Positions 49,775 through 62,471 of a stretch of DNA of 64,000 nt are shown piece after piece. The notes below the pieces were generated by a model that was not told the DNA's origin, did no database searches, and saw only the letters and a program-made list of their open reading frames with translations. A program made the position numbers and the translations under genes. The number at the start of each line of letters is the position of its first letter. Within the stretch, counting starts at the first letter, position 1. The stretch is from Henckelia pumila (Eukaryota > Streptophyta > Magnoliopsida > Lamiales > Gesneriaceae), in the NCBI RefSeq assembly GCF_033568475.1, contig NW_027331831.1:4650001-4714000 (forward strand). Reading direction: 5' to 3'.

Positions 49775-51847
49775 ACTCTACCCTCCTTAAAAGAATTTTG
49801 TCCTCGAAATTCGACTTACCAAACAGTTCAGGATATCGTGCTCGCATATCCTGCTCGGTTTCCCAGGTAGCTTCCTCAACCAACTGGTTGCGCCATAAGA
49901 CTTTCACCATTGGAATCTCTCTGTTTCTCAACCTACGAACTTGTCTGTCTAAGATTTGAACAAGCATCTCCTCGTAGGATAAGTCTGGCGTCCAATCCAC
50001 TGGCTCATGGCGGATAACATAATAGGGATTTGCCACATACTTCCTTAGCATGGAGATATTGAAGAGATTGTGAACACCCTCCAAGTTGGGTGGTAGTGCC
50101 ACTCGGTAAGCTCGAGCCCCAACCTTTTCTAGGATCTCAAAAGGTCCTATATATCTTGGTCTCAATTTACCTTTTTTCCGAATCTCATAATACCTTTCCA
50201 TGGTGACACCTTTAAAAATACATGGTCACCTACTTCAAACTCCAAATCTCTACGTCGCTGGTCGGCGTAACTTTTCTGTCGACTTTGAGCTGTCAACATT
50301 CTGTCTCTGATCTTGGCTATCACATCTACTGTTTGGGTCACTATTTCCGGTCCAAAAACAGCTCTTTCTCCAACTTCGTCCCAGTGTAGGGGAGTTCTAC
50401 ACCTTCTCCCATACAACGCCTCATAAGGAGCCATGCCAATAATTGCTTGATAACTATTGTTGTAAGTAAACTCCACTAAAGGCAATTTCGATTCCCAATT
50501 ACCTCCAAAGTCGATCATACAAGCTCTCAACATGTCTTTGAGTATTTGGATCACTCGTTCTGACTGACCATCTGTCTGAGGGTGGAAAGCTGTACTGAAA
50601 GCTAGCTTCGTTCCCAATCTTCTATGTAAACTTCCCCAAAAGTTTGAAGTGAATTTAGGGTCTCTGTCAGATACTATCCTCACTTGTACTCCATGCAATC
50701 TGACAATTTCTCGAATGTATAGCTCTGCATACTGATTCATCGAGAAGATATTCCTGACTGGAATAAAGTGAGCTGACTTAGTTAACCTGTCAACTATCAC
50801 CCAAATCGAGTTCATCCTTCGCGTTGAAACTATCAATCCTACCATGAAATCCATGGTGACATCTTCCCACTTCCATGTGGGTATTGGCAATGGTTTCAGG
50901 AGTCCTGCCGGTCTCTGATGCTCGATCTTCACCTGCTGGCAAGTCAAACATTCATTCACAAATTTAACAACATCATTCTTCATTCCTGGACACCAATATA
51001 AGGATTGCAGATCCTTATACATTTTCATATTTCCTGAATGAATGGAATACGGAACAGTATGGGCTTCAATCATCACTTCAACTCTCAGTGCGTCTACTAC
51101 TCGCACCCACATTCTACCTCGGTGATGAACAATTTCATCTTTGACAGTGTACAATGTACCACCCTTAGCTTCATATCTGTTCCTCCACAACGTCAACTGT
51201 TCATCAGAAGCTTGGCCTGCACAAATTCTTTCAAGCAAACTAGGTACTACTGTTAAGGCTGCTAGAGTGCATACCTCCATTGGTTCGAATACCTCCAACC
51301 TCATCCGTTCAATTTCAGCAATCAATTTCTGCTGGACTGTCAATTGGTTCAATGTCGCAGACTTGCGACTCAATGAATCTGCTACAATATTAGCCTTACC
51401 CGGATGATAGCTAATGTCACAGTCGTAGTCCTTCACCAATTCCAGCCATCGCCTCTGCCTCATATTCAACTCCTTCTAAGTGAAGAAATATTTTAGGCTT
51501 TTGTGATCAGTAAAAATCTGACATCTTTCGCCGTACAAGTAGTGTCTCCAAAGCTTCAAAGCAAAAACCACCGCCGCCAATTCAAGATCATGAGTCGGGT
51601 AGTTTCTCTCATGAACCTTCAGCTGTCGAGATGCATATGCTATTACTTTATTATCCTACATCAAAACAGCTCCTAATCCACTCTTAGAAGCTTCGGTATA
51701 AACCACAAAACGACCTGTGCCTTCGGGAATTGCTAGCACTGGTGCTGACATCAGTCTTTCTTTCAATTCGGCAAAGCTCTTCTCACATTAATCTGACCAC
51801 ACAAACTTCACACCTTTTCGAGTTAAGAAAGTCAGTGGTAGAGCTAT
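49770..51847 (-). pseudogene. Gypsy pol, 3' part: RNase H, integrase, chromodomain
   Basis: Minus-strand order: RT/RNase H continuing from the insertion site (51847-51470, with stops at about 51788, 51660 and 51476), then integrase (51469-50162; zinc region HSGNMKMY...CLTCQQVK; catalytic DFMVGL, SDRDPKFTS and the later Glu), then a frame change within 50201-50162, then a chromodomain (ILDRQVRRLRNREIPMVKVL ... EEATWE). The final stop TAA (49772-49770) lies inside the first bases of the 3' LTR. Chromodomains of this group bind modified histones and steer integration. Confidence 0.92.
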
Positions 51848-53271
51848 TGTAGCGACCCAAACCGGATCCACTACCTAATCAGAGTTTAGGAGCATAATTA
51901 AACATGCATTAAATAAATCGCTGCGGAAGACTTAAATTAAAACAGACCGGCAGAATACAACCGGATAAATAAATTCGATTTATACAACCCAATCGAAAAT
52001 AAATAACCCTAAAGGCAAAACCTACAGCTAAATCATGTTGTCTTCACTGGTCACTGGCTACTCCAAGCTCCTGGTGCCCAACCATGCACCTATAACTGCC
52101 CCGTCGAATGGGGTGTCCAGACATACAGAAATACTGAACGTGAGCTCTAAGCTCAATACGAAAGCAATGATATATATTTTATATGCAACACATAAGTGAC
52201 TTCAAAAAAATCAGGGTTAAATCACTTTCTCTGGGCGCCTGGAATACACAGTATCGGGCTAGAGAGCGACTCCGCGTGGTACTCATATATTCCCAAGACA
52301 TGAATCCTCACGAAGAATCGCCTCGACTGATGGAAACTATCATGACTCACATCATCCCGATGCAGTCTCCGTAAAAATATATGCATGTGCTAAAGCCGTA
52401 AAACATGGTAAAACATATAGCACATACTCATGCAACACATATAATATATATCATGCTAGCCATCTCAGTCAGTACTTACGTACCTTACTACAGGCAAATC
52501 CTAGCAGTCCCACTCTAGGTTCCAAGTCTATCATCAACTCTACAATGCAAATATCCATGCATCATTCAATAAGCTCTAAAAGCCTTAACTAAGCTATTGC
52601 ATACTCCTAAATAATTTAAGGAGACCATAGCTATACCTGCGTCCGTTGTCAGCCCACTGATGGCGACTATCCCACAACTAGGGGCACATCCCTGCTGCAG
52701 CTCCATAGCTTCGAGCACTGCTCCGCTACACGAGCACTGCCCCACTATTATGTCAGACACTGTCTGACTATACTAAAATATATTTCCTACTCCAACTCTA
52801 AAATAAGAGTACCCAAAGCCCAAAATAGAGCTACTAGGGCGAAGGAGAGGAATTCGGAATTGGCAAGAAATGAGGAGCTCGGACCCTATATTTATAGACG
52901 TCGATCGGAAGTTTCGTTCCTCGATCGGACGTTCCGTTCCGGCAGATCGGAAGCTTCGTTCCCCGATCGGACACTCCGTTTGCCACGTGTCAATTCGGTC
53001 CACATGCAACCACACACCTGTCATCGACAGCCATCGGAAGCTCCGTTCTTGATCGGACATTCCGATCGTCGATCGGACGCTCCGATCCTAGATCGTTGCT
53101 TCCGATCCCACTCGAGTCTTGGAACCCTCTAAACCAATTTCGAGTGTCCTGGATCCATTTTTGGGCTCCGTTAATCCTCCTAGAATTTCCTTAATCATGT
53201 TTTACTTAACCCAAACATGATTACATGATTAATTACTCATTAATCATTAATCACGGATACGGGTCACTACA
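51848..53271 (-). repeat. Family A LTR, 3' copy (1424 bp)
   Basis: On the minus strand TGTAGTGACCC...GGGTCGCTACA. It contains about eight GATCGGAAGCTCCGATC-type palindromes at about 52900-53115. On the minus strand these come just before a TATA box (TATAAATA, 52889-52896). Confidence 0.93.
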
Positions 53272-56200
53272 TTCTCCCCCCCTTAAAAGATTTCGTCCTC
53301 GAAATCTAAGATAAAATCTCGAGAACATAAAAAAGACCTTTGCTTGAGTGCCTGGTCGAAATAGCTTCCGACATACTCAGACTCTTGTCGAATTATATGC
53401 AAACTGCATAAATACTAAATCACAATAGCATTCTCCGAGCTGGAAACCACTGCATTACTTGATGACAATTAACCTCGCTTGACATTAACGTGCCACAGCA
53501 CTGATACGTCCTTCGTCACAATCACGATCTTACTGATCACGAAGCATACAACAATCCACTGGTCACCAAAAGTCCTCAGTGCCCAATACCTCTAGTGAGG
53601 AAACACTAATCTCAACACTGTGCTGACACAACAAAGCTCTAATCCTCTTCAAGAGAATCTAAATGACACAGGGTTATATTGCAATATAACTGCTTAACAT
53701 GATTTCATAGACTGATTATCCTCCCCATGCCTCACCGAAGCAAAATAGCTTCCCAAGGGCAACACTGGGAACTCAGACCATCCAGTCTAGTACAAATCAC
53801 AGTTCATGTTTCTTAGTATAACTCAGCCATAGGTTATTCACCCAAGAATTCCCAATCAATAGACATTCTCCCGATAGTTATACTTACTCGCAATCACTGT
53901 ATACAAATCAAGACTAAGGCAAGGTCCCACCAATAAGTTCGACTGGGACATTCCACCGTACACAGACATATGGAAACGCTTCCTATACCGTCTCGAAACT
54001 CAACAGTTGCAAGCGTCTGGTATAACTCAACTCGGAGTCTTTGATGAAGCCATCATCGCATACCAACCTCCAAAGGTTAAACACACTGATCCTGGGACTA
54101 AATCTCAACGGATTCTCAATAGTCAAATAGCTTCCCTTGCTGAACTCATCAGCCACAGCAATGAAAAGACTAATTCGTCGATTCCCTAGCCGATCCTGGG
54201 AAACACTTTTCCTCTAATAGCTGGTCACACAACGCTTCTGACTGTCGTCATAGCTGGAACGTAAAATCTCTGACAAATAGTCAGCACGGATGTGATTTAC
54301 TGACTGGAAAGAACAAAGTTGCTGCATCGCTGTCTTGCGAAGTCTTCAATTCTCACAACAATCTTATTGACCACTAAGCCGATCAATGACTGCTTCGATC
54401 ATTTCCATGATCTCACGCACCACATGCTAAAATTTAGTGACACCCCTTGCTGGATCTCAAAAATAGACCCCAGCTAATGTCACACCTCGCGATCATACAA
54501 TTGATGTCCATATGAGTATCCAATCCTCGTTGGATCCCAAACTCCAATGGTACACTTAAGACATCATCACAAAAGCACTATCCTGGAAGTTACCAATTCC
54601 TTCACTTGTGTCTCCTGTCAAGTTAACCCTTAACTTGACCCTTCAAGTCAATTGAAACTCTTTGGTGAATTCATCTCCGGCAACCTAGAGATTTCAAAGC
54701 ACCACCTGCTCCGAGACTGTACCAAGTACTCATCTCTTAAGCATTTGATCGACAAAATACTATCCCAAGTATTTCTCGATTGCTACATCCAAATCATCAC
54801 CGATTGGACTTACTAATCGACCTCGTCGATTTACTGATTGATACTCACACTTATCAAATCAGATAACCACTAATCGTCAACACCTAAGTGGCTCGATCCA
54901 TTACTCTTGACTCGACTGATCCAAGTCTACTATTCCAAACATTGGATTACACAAAAACTCTCTGGTTACAACAAACCCGCGCTTGGTAACCGAAACATAG
55001 CTATTAGTAATCTAATGACACAATCTCGTGTCTTATTACTGACAGCTATCTCGTACACTGACTTAATCAATCTAACTCTGACAAAGTTAATCATTAACCA
55101 CTAGTAGTCATTGGCACAAACCCTGTGCCGTCTCAGCACAACTACTCGTTTGTCTTCTTCACTCGAGATGATCATCAAGACAAACCAAGTTCAATATCTT
55201 CTCGCGATCTTATCAACTTAGACCATTTCCATCTCAGGGAAAATCCTACGCTCAACCTCCGAAATATCAGACAGTTCTTGGTGCAATCACTGGACTCATT
55301 ATTATTGCCTCGTTCTTTCAAGATGAACATCACGATTCGTCAAGTCCAAGAATTATAACTAACGAATACCAAATATCTTCACAATATTCGAACATGCTCC
55401 GGATCAGATCCCTTGCTAAGACTGTACGACAATTCAAGACTTAGGGTAGCTTACCTCGATAACCCACCTGGACAACCACCAAGGCTTCACGGGTATAGGC
55501 CATGCTTCCCTCAGATCTCAATAATCCTTGTACAATACTTATCATATGATCCGACACTTGATGAAATCAATCATCATGAAGTAATTCTTGTATTCGAGTC
55601 GAAGTCTCGAAACTGCATCCCATCCCGGATCTCGGATAATTCCTATCTCAAAGAAACTTTATCCACAACTTTGATGACAACCACAATTCATTGTTGGTAG
55701 AATTCCATCCACCTACTAGATCCCCACGTCTAGCAGTAATCATCGGTCAAAATTAAATCTATCTGCTCAGAGCACACACTTGTCAAGGAAATCCCTCCAA
55801 GACTGGTTCCTATAGCAGAACACTATTACTGATATCTCGAACACACCAGACGATATTGAACCATCAATATCAAACTTGATATCTAATCCAAGGTCATACC
55901 CTGTCGTGACTGTCACCAAATCCCTAGACTGAGTAGCCTTTTCACCGCCGTCTCCTGAAGCACAAGGGCTCCCAGGTAACCTCTGAAGTAAACTCCCAGA
56001 GTAACACTGGCATAGGGTCGCGCCCCATCACGTCTAGTCATGGTCATAGTCTACAACTCTTGGTATATACTCGACATGTCATCCTGATGAAATCCCATCA
56101 TCACAAGTCTCAACCTAACAAAGGTCAAACAGTACACTGTTCTAAGGAAACAACCTAGAACAAAGCCCAATGTCCGAAAACGAACAATATTCACATGCCT

Positions 56201-57241
56201 CTAGATGAGTTCACCCATCGCTGGCACTATTTTAGTCCACTGACTAACTAGGTCAATCCTATAAAAACAATTAGACTAACCACAAGTCAAATAGTCACAG
56301 TCGGCCCACTCAAATCCCATGAGCTACTATAGTTGAACGCAAATCAACTAAACTCAATCCAAACTTCTGCACAATCATGCAATCATCCACGAATTTCTAG
56401 ATTAATAAAACATGTATCATTGCTTCAAGTTATGTACAATTTCTTGATTACAATACAATTACAGTATTCCAAAAATACAAAATGTACAATCAATAACTTG
56501 AATGATACAACCGAGTCTGATGATTTATTACAACTGAAACACTGTTTACAACTACAACAATACAGTATTTAAATCATCGTACTAGTCTTCGTTCCTTGAG
56601 CATGAAGCTTCTAATCGACACACGCATCGATATCTTCCATCCAAGTCTCTCTACATGTCCTCCCGCAAAGAACTCCGGAGAAATGGCACGTGTTAGCTAA
56701 CCAGCTATGCTCTGCGTCAGTGCATGTCAATCGACCTCTTATGCTCACGATCTACCGTCAGCTTTCTTCTTGTAACTAAATCATGCTTTTGAACATGAAG
56801 TTTCTCGTACGCGTACCAAAAGCATCGATACACGCACACCGGCAAAACCATGTTCTGCATGAGTTTAAATGACAATCTCTCCAACTACGAGTGGAGAATC
56901 TCTTCGGACTGGAACCACATGGGTTATTACACACCATTCGTTCCAAAAAGCCCTCAGAGATATCTGACGTGATATTCTCTTTCTTCTCTCCCAGTCTTTT
57001 CCTGCTGGAATCCATATGTTCTTCGATCAGCATCCCAAAGCATCAAATGATGAACTGTAGTCAGCATATTCATGCTACTACCGGTGTTCTCATCACTGTT
57101 GCCTTCCTTATAATGAAAACTCCTGCCGCAGGCCTTGGCAATGAAGAAAATTATCTTTAGGTCTCGCCAATCCTACAAGGATAACCCAAAGTCTTAGTAC
57201 TATATCCCAAGTCTCTTGCATGTATATGCTCTGATACCATT
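53272..57241 (-). other. LARD internal region without recognisable coding
   Basis: About 4 kb. The minus strand is richer in G than C, as expected of a retroelement sense strand. Open frames are short and on both strands, and none shows a retroviral motif (no zinc knuckle, DTG, YxDD or integrase residues). The function of such interiors is unknown. Confidence 0.7.
57228..57239 (-). promoter_or_regulatory. Second primer binding site-like sequence
   Basis: TGGTATCAGAGC on the minus strand, complementary to the 3' end of initiator tRNA-Met as used by many plant LTR elements. It follows, two bases on, a sequence ending GGGGTGTTTCA that looks like an LTR 3' end. It is about 430 bp downstream of the element's main primer binding site. 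Confidence 0.75.
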
Positions 57242-57298
57242 TGAAACACCCCACTGTATCAAGACGGGTCTTTTCAGCGTGCTTATGTCCTCACTCAC

Positions 57299-57378
57299 AC
57301 GCACCCTGGAAAACTTCCCAGGGGGTCACCCATCCTATAATTGCCCCAAGTCAAGCACGCTTAACTTTGGAGTTCTTA
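57299..57378 (-). repeat. 5S rRNA-derived segment, Cassandra-like
   Basis: The minus strand matches the 3' two-thirds of plant 5S rRNA: AGAACTCC, then AGTTAAGCGTGCTT (box A, 57353-57366), then GGATGGGTGACC (box C, 57324-57335), then CCTGGGAAGT and a GGGTGCG ending. The middle is diverged. Both blocks of the Pol III internal control region are kept. In plants this combination with an adjacent tRNA-Met primer binding site is known from Cassandra TRIM LTRs. It is not a functional 5S gene: the 5' third is absent. Confidence 0.8.
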
Positions 57379-57694
57379 TGTGATGAGCTTTCGAAAAGAA
57401 GATGCACCTTCTTGATATGAATAGTACATATGAAATCTTTTAAGTCCTCCTCAACCATGTAGTCCCATTACATACACAGTCTCAGTATCCCTCTCATTCC
57501 GGCACGGGATCGGTTCATTCATGTCTCCCTCCGCCTAGAATCCTACCAGGAGCCGCTCATTGTCCGTGCAACCTCTTGGCACCGGCGATCACTCCCTGCC
57601 TCTTCAGCCCCGGGCGTCACATGCCCACCAGCTTCCGCTTGGTTCATCCCCGAACCATACCGTACTAAGAGAGGTCGGCTCTGATACCAATAAA
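57379..57694 (-). other. LARD leader after the first primer binding site
   Basis: About 310 bp between the 5' LTR and the 5S-like part. It begins with the primer binding site TGGTATCAGAGCC at about 57670-57682, followed by a GC-rich non-coding leader of the kind seen in small non-autonomous LTR elements. Where the putative Cassandra-like LTR begins is not clear; about 57480 would give an LTR near 240 bp. Confidence 0.55.
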
Positions 57695-59097
57695 TGTAGC
57701 GACCCAAATCGGATCCACTATCTAATCAGAGTTTAGGAGCATAATTAAACATGCATTAAATAAATCGCTGCGAAAGACTTAAATTAAAATAGATCGGAAA
57801 AATACAACCGGATAAATAAATTCGATTTATACAACCCAATCGAAAATAAATAACCCTAAAGGCAAAACCTACAGCTAAATCCTGTTGTCTTCACTGGTCA
57901 CTAGCTACTCCAAGCTCCTGGTGCCCAACCATGCACCTATAACTGCCCCGTTGAATGGGGTGCCCAGACATACAGAAACACTGGACGTGAGCTCTAAGCT
58001 CAATACGAAAGCAATGATATATATTTTATATGCAACACATAAGTGACTTCAAAAAAATCAGGGTTAAATCATTTTCTCTGGGCGCCTGGAATACACAGTA
58101 CCGGGCTAGAGAGCGACTCCGCGTGGTACTCGTATATTCCCAAGACACGAATCCTCAGGAAAAATCGCCTCGACTGATGGAAACTGTCATGACTCACATC
58201 ATCCCGATGCAATCTCCGTAAAAACATATGCATGTGCTAAAGCCGTAAAACATGGTAAAACATATAGCACATACTCATGCAACACATATAATATATATCA
58301 TGCTGGTCATCTCAGTCAGTACTTACGTACCTTACTACAGGCAAATCCTAGCAGTCCCACTCTAGGTTCCAAGTCTATCATCAACTCTACAATGCAAATA
58401 TCCATGCATCACTCAATAAGCTCTAAAAGCCTTAACTAAGCTATTGCATACTCCTAAATAATTTAAGGAGACCATAGCTATACCTGCGTCCGTTGTCAGC
58501 CCACTGATGGCGACTATCCCGCAACTAGGGGCACACCCCTGCTGCAGCTCCATAGCTTCGAGCACTGCTCCGCTACACGAGCACTGCCCCACTACTATAT
58601 CAGACACTGTCTGACTATACTAAAATATATTTCCTACTCCAACACTAAAATAAGAGTACCCAAAGCCCAAAATAGAGCTACTAGGGCGAAGGAGAGGAAT
58701 TCGAAATTGGCAAGAAATAAGGAGCTCGGACCCTATATTTATAGACGTTGATCGGAAGTTCCGTTCCTCGATCGGACGTTCCGTTCCGGCAGATCGGAAG
58801 CTCCGTTCCCCGATCGGACGCTCCGTTTGCCACGTGTCAATTCGGTCCACATGCCACCACACACCTGTCACCGACAGCCATCGGAAGCTCCGTTCTTGAT
58901 CGGACGTTCCGATCGTCGATCGGACGCTCGATCCCACTCGAGTCTTGGAACCCTCTAAACCAATTTCGAGTGTCCTTGATCCATTTTTGGGCACCGTTAA
59001 TCCTCCTAGAATTTCTTTAATCATGTTTTACTTAACCCAAACATGATTGCATGATTAATTACTCATTAATCGTTAATCACGGATACGGGTCACTACA
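57695..59097 (-). repeat. Family A LTR, 5' copy (1403 bp)
   Basis: Partner of 51848-53271. It differs by scattered substitutions and by loss of about 21 bp in the palindrome array (near 58930). TATA box at about 58737-58744 on the minus strand. Confidence 0.93.
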
Positions 59098-62000
59098 ACT
59101 ATCTTAGAGAAGTCTTGAATAAATCTCCTGTAGTAGCCTGCTAAACCCAAGAAACTTCGTATTTCTGTAGCATTCTTCGTAGCAACCCAATTCTGAACCG
59201 CTTCCACCTTAGACGGATCGACCTCAATCCCTTTAGCTGAAACTATATGACCCAAAAATGAAATTTGCTCCAGCCAAAATTCACACTTACTGAATTTAGC
59301 ATACAGCTGCTTTTCTTTCAAAATCTGCAACACTGTAGTCAAGTGCTGACGATGTTCCTCCCTACTACGAGAATAGATCAATATGTCATCTATGAAGACT
59401 ATGACAAACCGATCCAAGAAAGGTTGAAACACACTGTTCATCAAATCCATGAACACAGCTGGTGCATTGGTCAACCCAAACGACATTACCAAGAACTCGT
59501 AGTGGCCATAGCGAGTCCTGAATGCTGTCTTCTGCACATTTGCATCTTTTACCTTCAGTTGATGGTAACCTGATCGTAGATCGATTTTTGAGAACACCTC
59601 TGCCCCTTGCAATTGGTCGAACAAGTCATCTATTCTGGGCAAGGGATATCTGTTCTTCACTGTAACTCGGTTCAGCTCTCTGTAGTCAATGCACAATCTC
59701 ATTGACCTATCTTTCTTCTTGACGAACAACACCGGTGCACCCCAAGGCGATACACTCGGTTTGATGAACCCCTTATCTAGCAACTCTTGCAAGTGATCCT
59801 TTAATTTTTTCATCTCGGTCGGTGCCAATCTGTACGGTGCCTTAGAAGCTGGCTTAGTTTCAGGCAACAATTCTATCCCAAATTCGACTTCCCTGACTGG
59901 AGGCAATCCCGCAACATCATCGGGAAAGACTTCCGAAAAATCTTTCACTACCTCCACTTCCCCAAGTTTCCGTCGCTGTACCTCCAGATCACCAATTAGA
60001 CTCGCAAGAAATCATGTACACCCATTACTCAATAATTGTCAGGCTGTTCCTGCAGAAATTATACCTGGTGCACTCTTCTTAGACGTAGTGCGAAACACCA
60101 ACGATTTCCCGTTCTGATATATCACAGAGACAGTTTTCCATTTGTAGTCAATAATAGCCTCATGCCGAGTCAACCAGTCCATCCCAAAAATTGCATCAAA
60201 ATCCACCATTTTCAAAACAATAAAATCTGCACACAAAACTAGACTCTGCATCTGAACCTTGCAATTTCTTACCACACTACTACTTTTCAGTTCTTCTCCT
60301 GAGGGTAATGACACACAAAATTCCAAAATAGATTCATCCGGCAAGACCCTCAATTTCATCATAAAACTAACAGACATAAAAGAGTGCATAGCTCCTGTAT
60401 CTATCAACACGAATGCAGGTAAATCAGCAATACGAATCATACCTGAGACAATTGCAGAATTTGGGTCAACCTGATCATGAGTCATAGCAAACACTCTTCC
60501 CTTGACAGGCTCCTTTGACTGCGGGCAGTCTTTGGCAAAATGCCCTAGCCTCTTGCAAAGAAAACAAGTATTGGTCCCAAGCATGCATTGACCGGAGTGT
60601 GACTTCCCACACTTCTGACAGATAGGTGCATTTGCCGGCCTTGGAGCGTTGGCGTTCGGTTGATTCTGTCCCTGAGGTCGCGCCTGATTGGGGTTTTGGC
60701 GCTGCTGCTGTTGCGGTCTCCTTTGAGCTGGAGCTTGATACGGCCTCTTCTGACTAGACCCTTGCTGCTCTCTCCCTTGGTAACTAATCCTCTTCGCTTG
60801 CGATTCTTTGATAATATCATTCCCATCTTTTTCTGACAACATAGCCTCATCCACTGCTGCTCGGTACGTTTGTGCCCCACTCAACCTGACATCTCGTCGA
60901 ATAGTGGAATTCAGTCCCTCTGTGAAATACTTCAACTCCTCTGCAGCATTGCTCGAAATCATGGGCACAAAGTACCTCCCTCTCTCAAACTTCTTCACAT
61001 ATTTGGCAATGGACATGCTCCTTTGGCGGAGCTCCAGAAATTCTCTAGCAAGTCTAGTCCTGGTGCTTATAGTGAAATATTTTTCATAGAACACATCTTT
61101 GAATCTATTCTAAGTCAACGTAGTCATATCCACAGCAGAACGGGCTCCCTGCCACCAAACCCGTGCATCATCACGGAACATAAAGATAGCACACCTCACA
61201 CGGTCTGCATCAGTGAGCTGCATGTAGTCAAAAATAGTCTCCACTGACTGCACCCATTCCTCGGCTACAAGGGGATCAGCCCCTCCTTTGAACTCCTGTG
61301 GCCCTAGATCCTTAAACTGTTTAAAGATCGGATTAGTTAATAGTGGCTGATTGTTGTTTCGTCATCCCGCTTGTGCTTGGATTAACTGTTGAATCTGTTC
61401 CCCTTGGGCTCTACTCTGCTCTTGCAACAGAGTCACCAACCCAGCCAAAAACTGGTTGTTCTGATTAGGGGTGGGCATCGGGTCGGGTATCGTCGGGTTC
61501 GGGTTTTTTGGGTCGGGTACCCGACTAGTCGGGTAGTCATTTTGACTACCCAAAACCGACCCGAAAATATCGGGTACCCGATTGTCGGGTACCCGAAAAT
61601 CTCGGGTAATTTCGGGTACTACAGTGCGGGTACCTGAAATGTGGTTCTACATTTTTTCCCCAATTTCCTTACGCTTTTCTTCTGAATCAATTATTTTTTT
61701 ACGGGTTCCTGTACGTCTCCATTTTACAGTATCCCAAAGACGATTAAGACTTTCAAATCATTCCATGGATTATTGCTTTCACGATGGAAATTTATTTTTG
61801 AAACTTCTTCATCAGAAAATATAAAATTGTTGGGAAAAAAGATTACCAAGAAAGACCACAACCTGAATAATCTGAAGACCTACTTTTATGAGAAAAACAC
61901 AAGAACGAGAGTCAAGAGAAAGAGCAAAAGATTGACAATTGAGATATAAATAGAAACCCTTCTGTTCTGCCAGTGCTTCCACGAGAAGAAGACGACAATG

Positions 62001-62278
62001 TTTAAGATTTGGGCTTCTCATTTGTATATTGGGCCGAGATACAAAAACTAAATATAGTCGGGTACTCGATACCCGTTCGGGTTTTGCAAAAAAACCCGAC
62101 ACCAAACCCGAAAGTATAAACCGGGTTCGGGTTTTTACCCAAACCCGATTATTTTAAAAAATAACCGACCCGATCGGGTTTTATCCGATCGGGTCGGTTC
62201 GGGTACCCGAAACCCGAATCCGAACGCCCACCCCTAGTTCTGATTGTCCTCATTGTTCGGATTCCTACGGTTAGCCAT
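59098..62278 (-). pseudogene. Gypsy gag, protease and reverse transcriptase, interrupted
   Basis: Gag starts at ATG 62278 (MANRRNPNN) and is broken after 12-14 codons by a hAT MITE. It resumes at 61465 (NQFLAGLVTLLQEQ), with in-frame stops at about 61362 and 61110. Then come the Gln/Pro-rich linker, zinc knuckle CFLCKRLGHFAKDC (about 60560), protease IDTGAMHSFMS (about 60400), a stop at 60039, and RT from about 59957: [19 protein letters not shown] (about 59710) and the catalytic FIDDILIYS (about 59385), ending [19 protein letters not shown] at the LARD insertion. The several stops make this copy non-functional. Confidence 0.93.
61466..62236. mobile_element. Non-autonomous hAT element (MITE) 3, 771 bp, in gypsy gag
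   Basis: Ends TAGGGGTGGGCATCGGGTC and, read inwards from the right, TAGGGGTGGGCGTTCGGAT. A perfect 8-bp TSD GTTCTGAT flanks it (61458-61465, 62237-62244). Subterminal zones are dense in GGGTACCCGA and TCGGGT variants; the centre is AT-rich and non-coding. It splits the gag reading frame of the host gypsy element. Confidence 0.93.
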
Positions 62279-62471
62279 GATCCTGATGTCCATACAGTCC
62301 ACATGCTTAATTACGTTATTTAAACATAACATCCTACTCAATAGGCATACACTAGAAATCAAAAACATTATCAAGCATCTTAAACAATCCATAACATAAA
62401 ACTTACAGATATGAAGATGAAGCATAGGGTCATGGCGAGAATGCATGTGTGCGACAAACCCAGAGCGAACT

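Larger units (their letters stand above)
51848..59097 (-). mobile_element. Non-coding LTR element (LARD-like), family A, nested in gypsy pol
   Basis: Two similar LTRs (51848-53271 and 57695-59097) enclose 4.4 kb in which I find no gag or pol motif on either strand. The flanks CTAT/CTAT (GCTAT at the left, ACTAT at the right) are a 5-bp TSD with one mismatch. A primer binding site TGGTATCAGAGCC lies at about 57670-57682 next to the 5' LTR. A G-rich polypurine tract adjoins the 3' LTR (53272-53285). These signals set the orientation as minus. The host reading frame (FIQDFSKI ... LPLTFLTRKG) resumes exactly across it. It must rely on other elements for proteins. Confidence 0.9.

Noticed and set aside
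54007-55700. Several 60-95-codon plus-strand frames in the LARD interior
   Set aside because: They run antisense to the element, are short, and have no retroviral or host motif.
57299-57378. Functional 5S rRNA gene
   Set aside because: Only the 3' part is present, the central region is diverged, and it is embedded next to a primer binding site.
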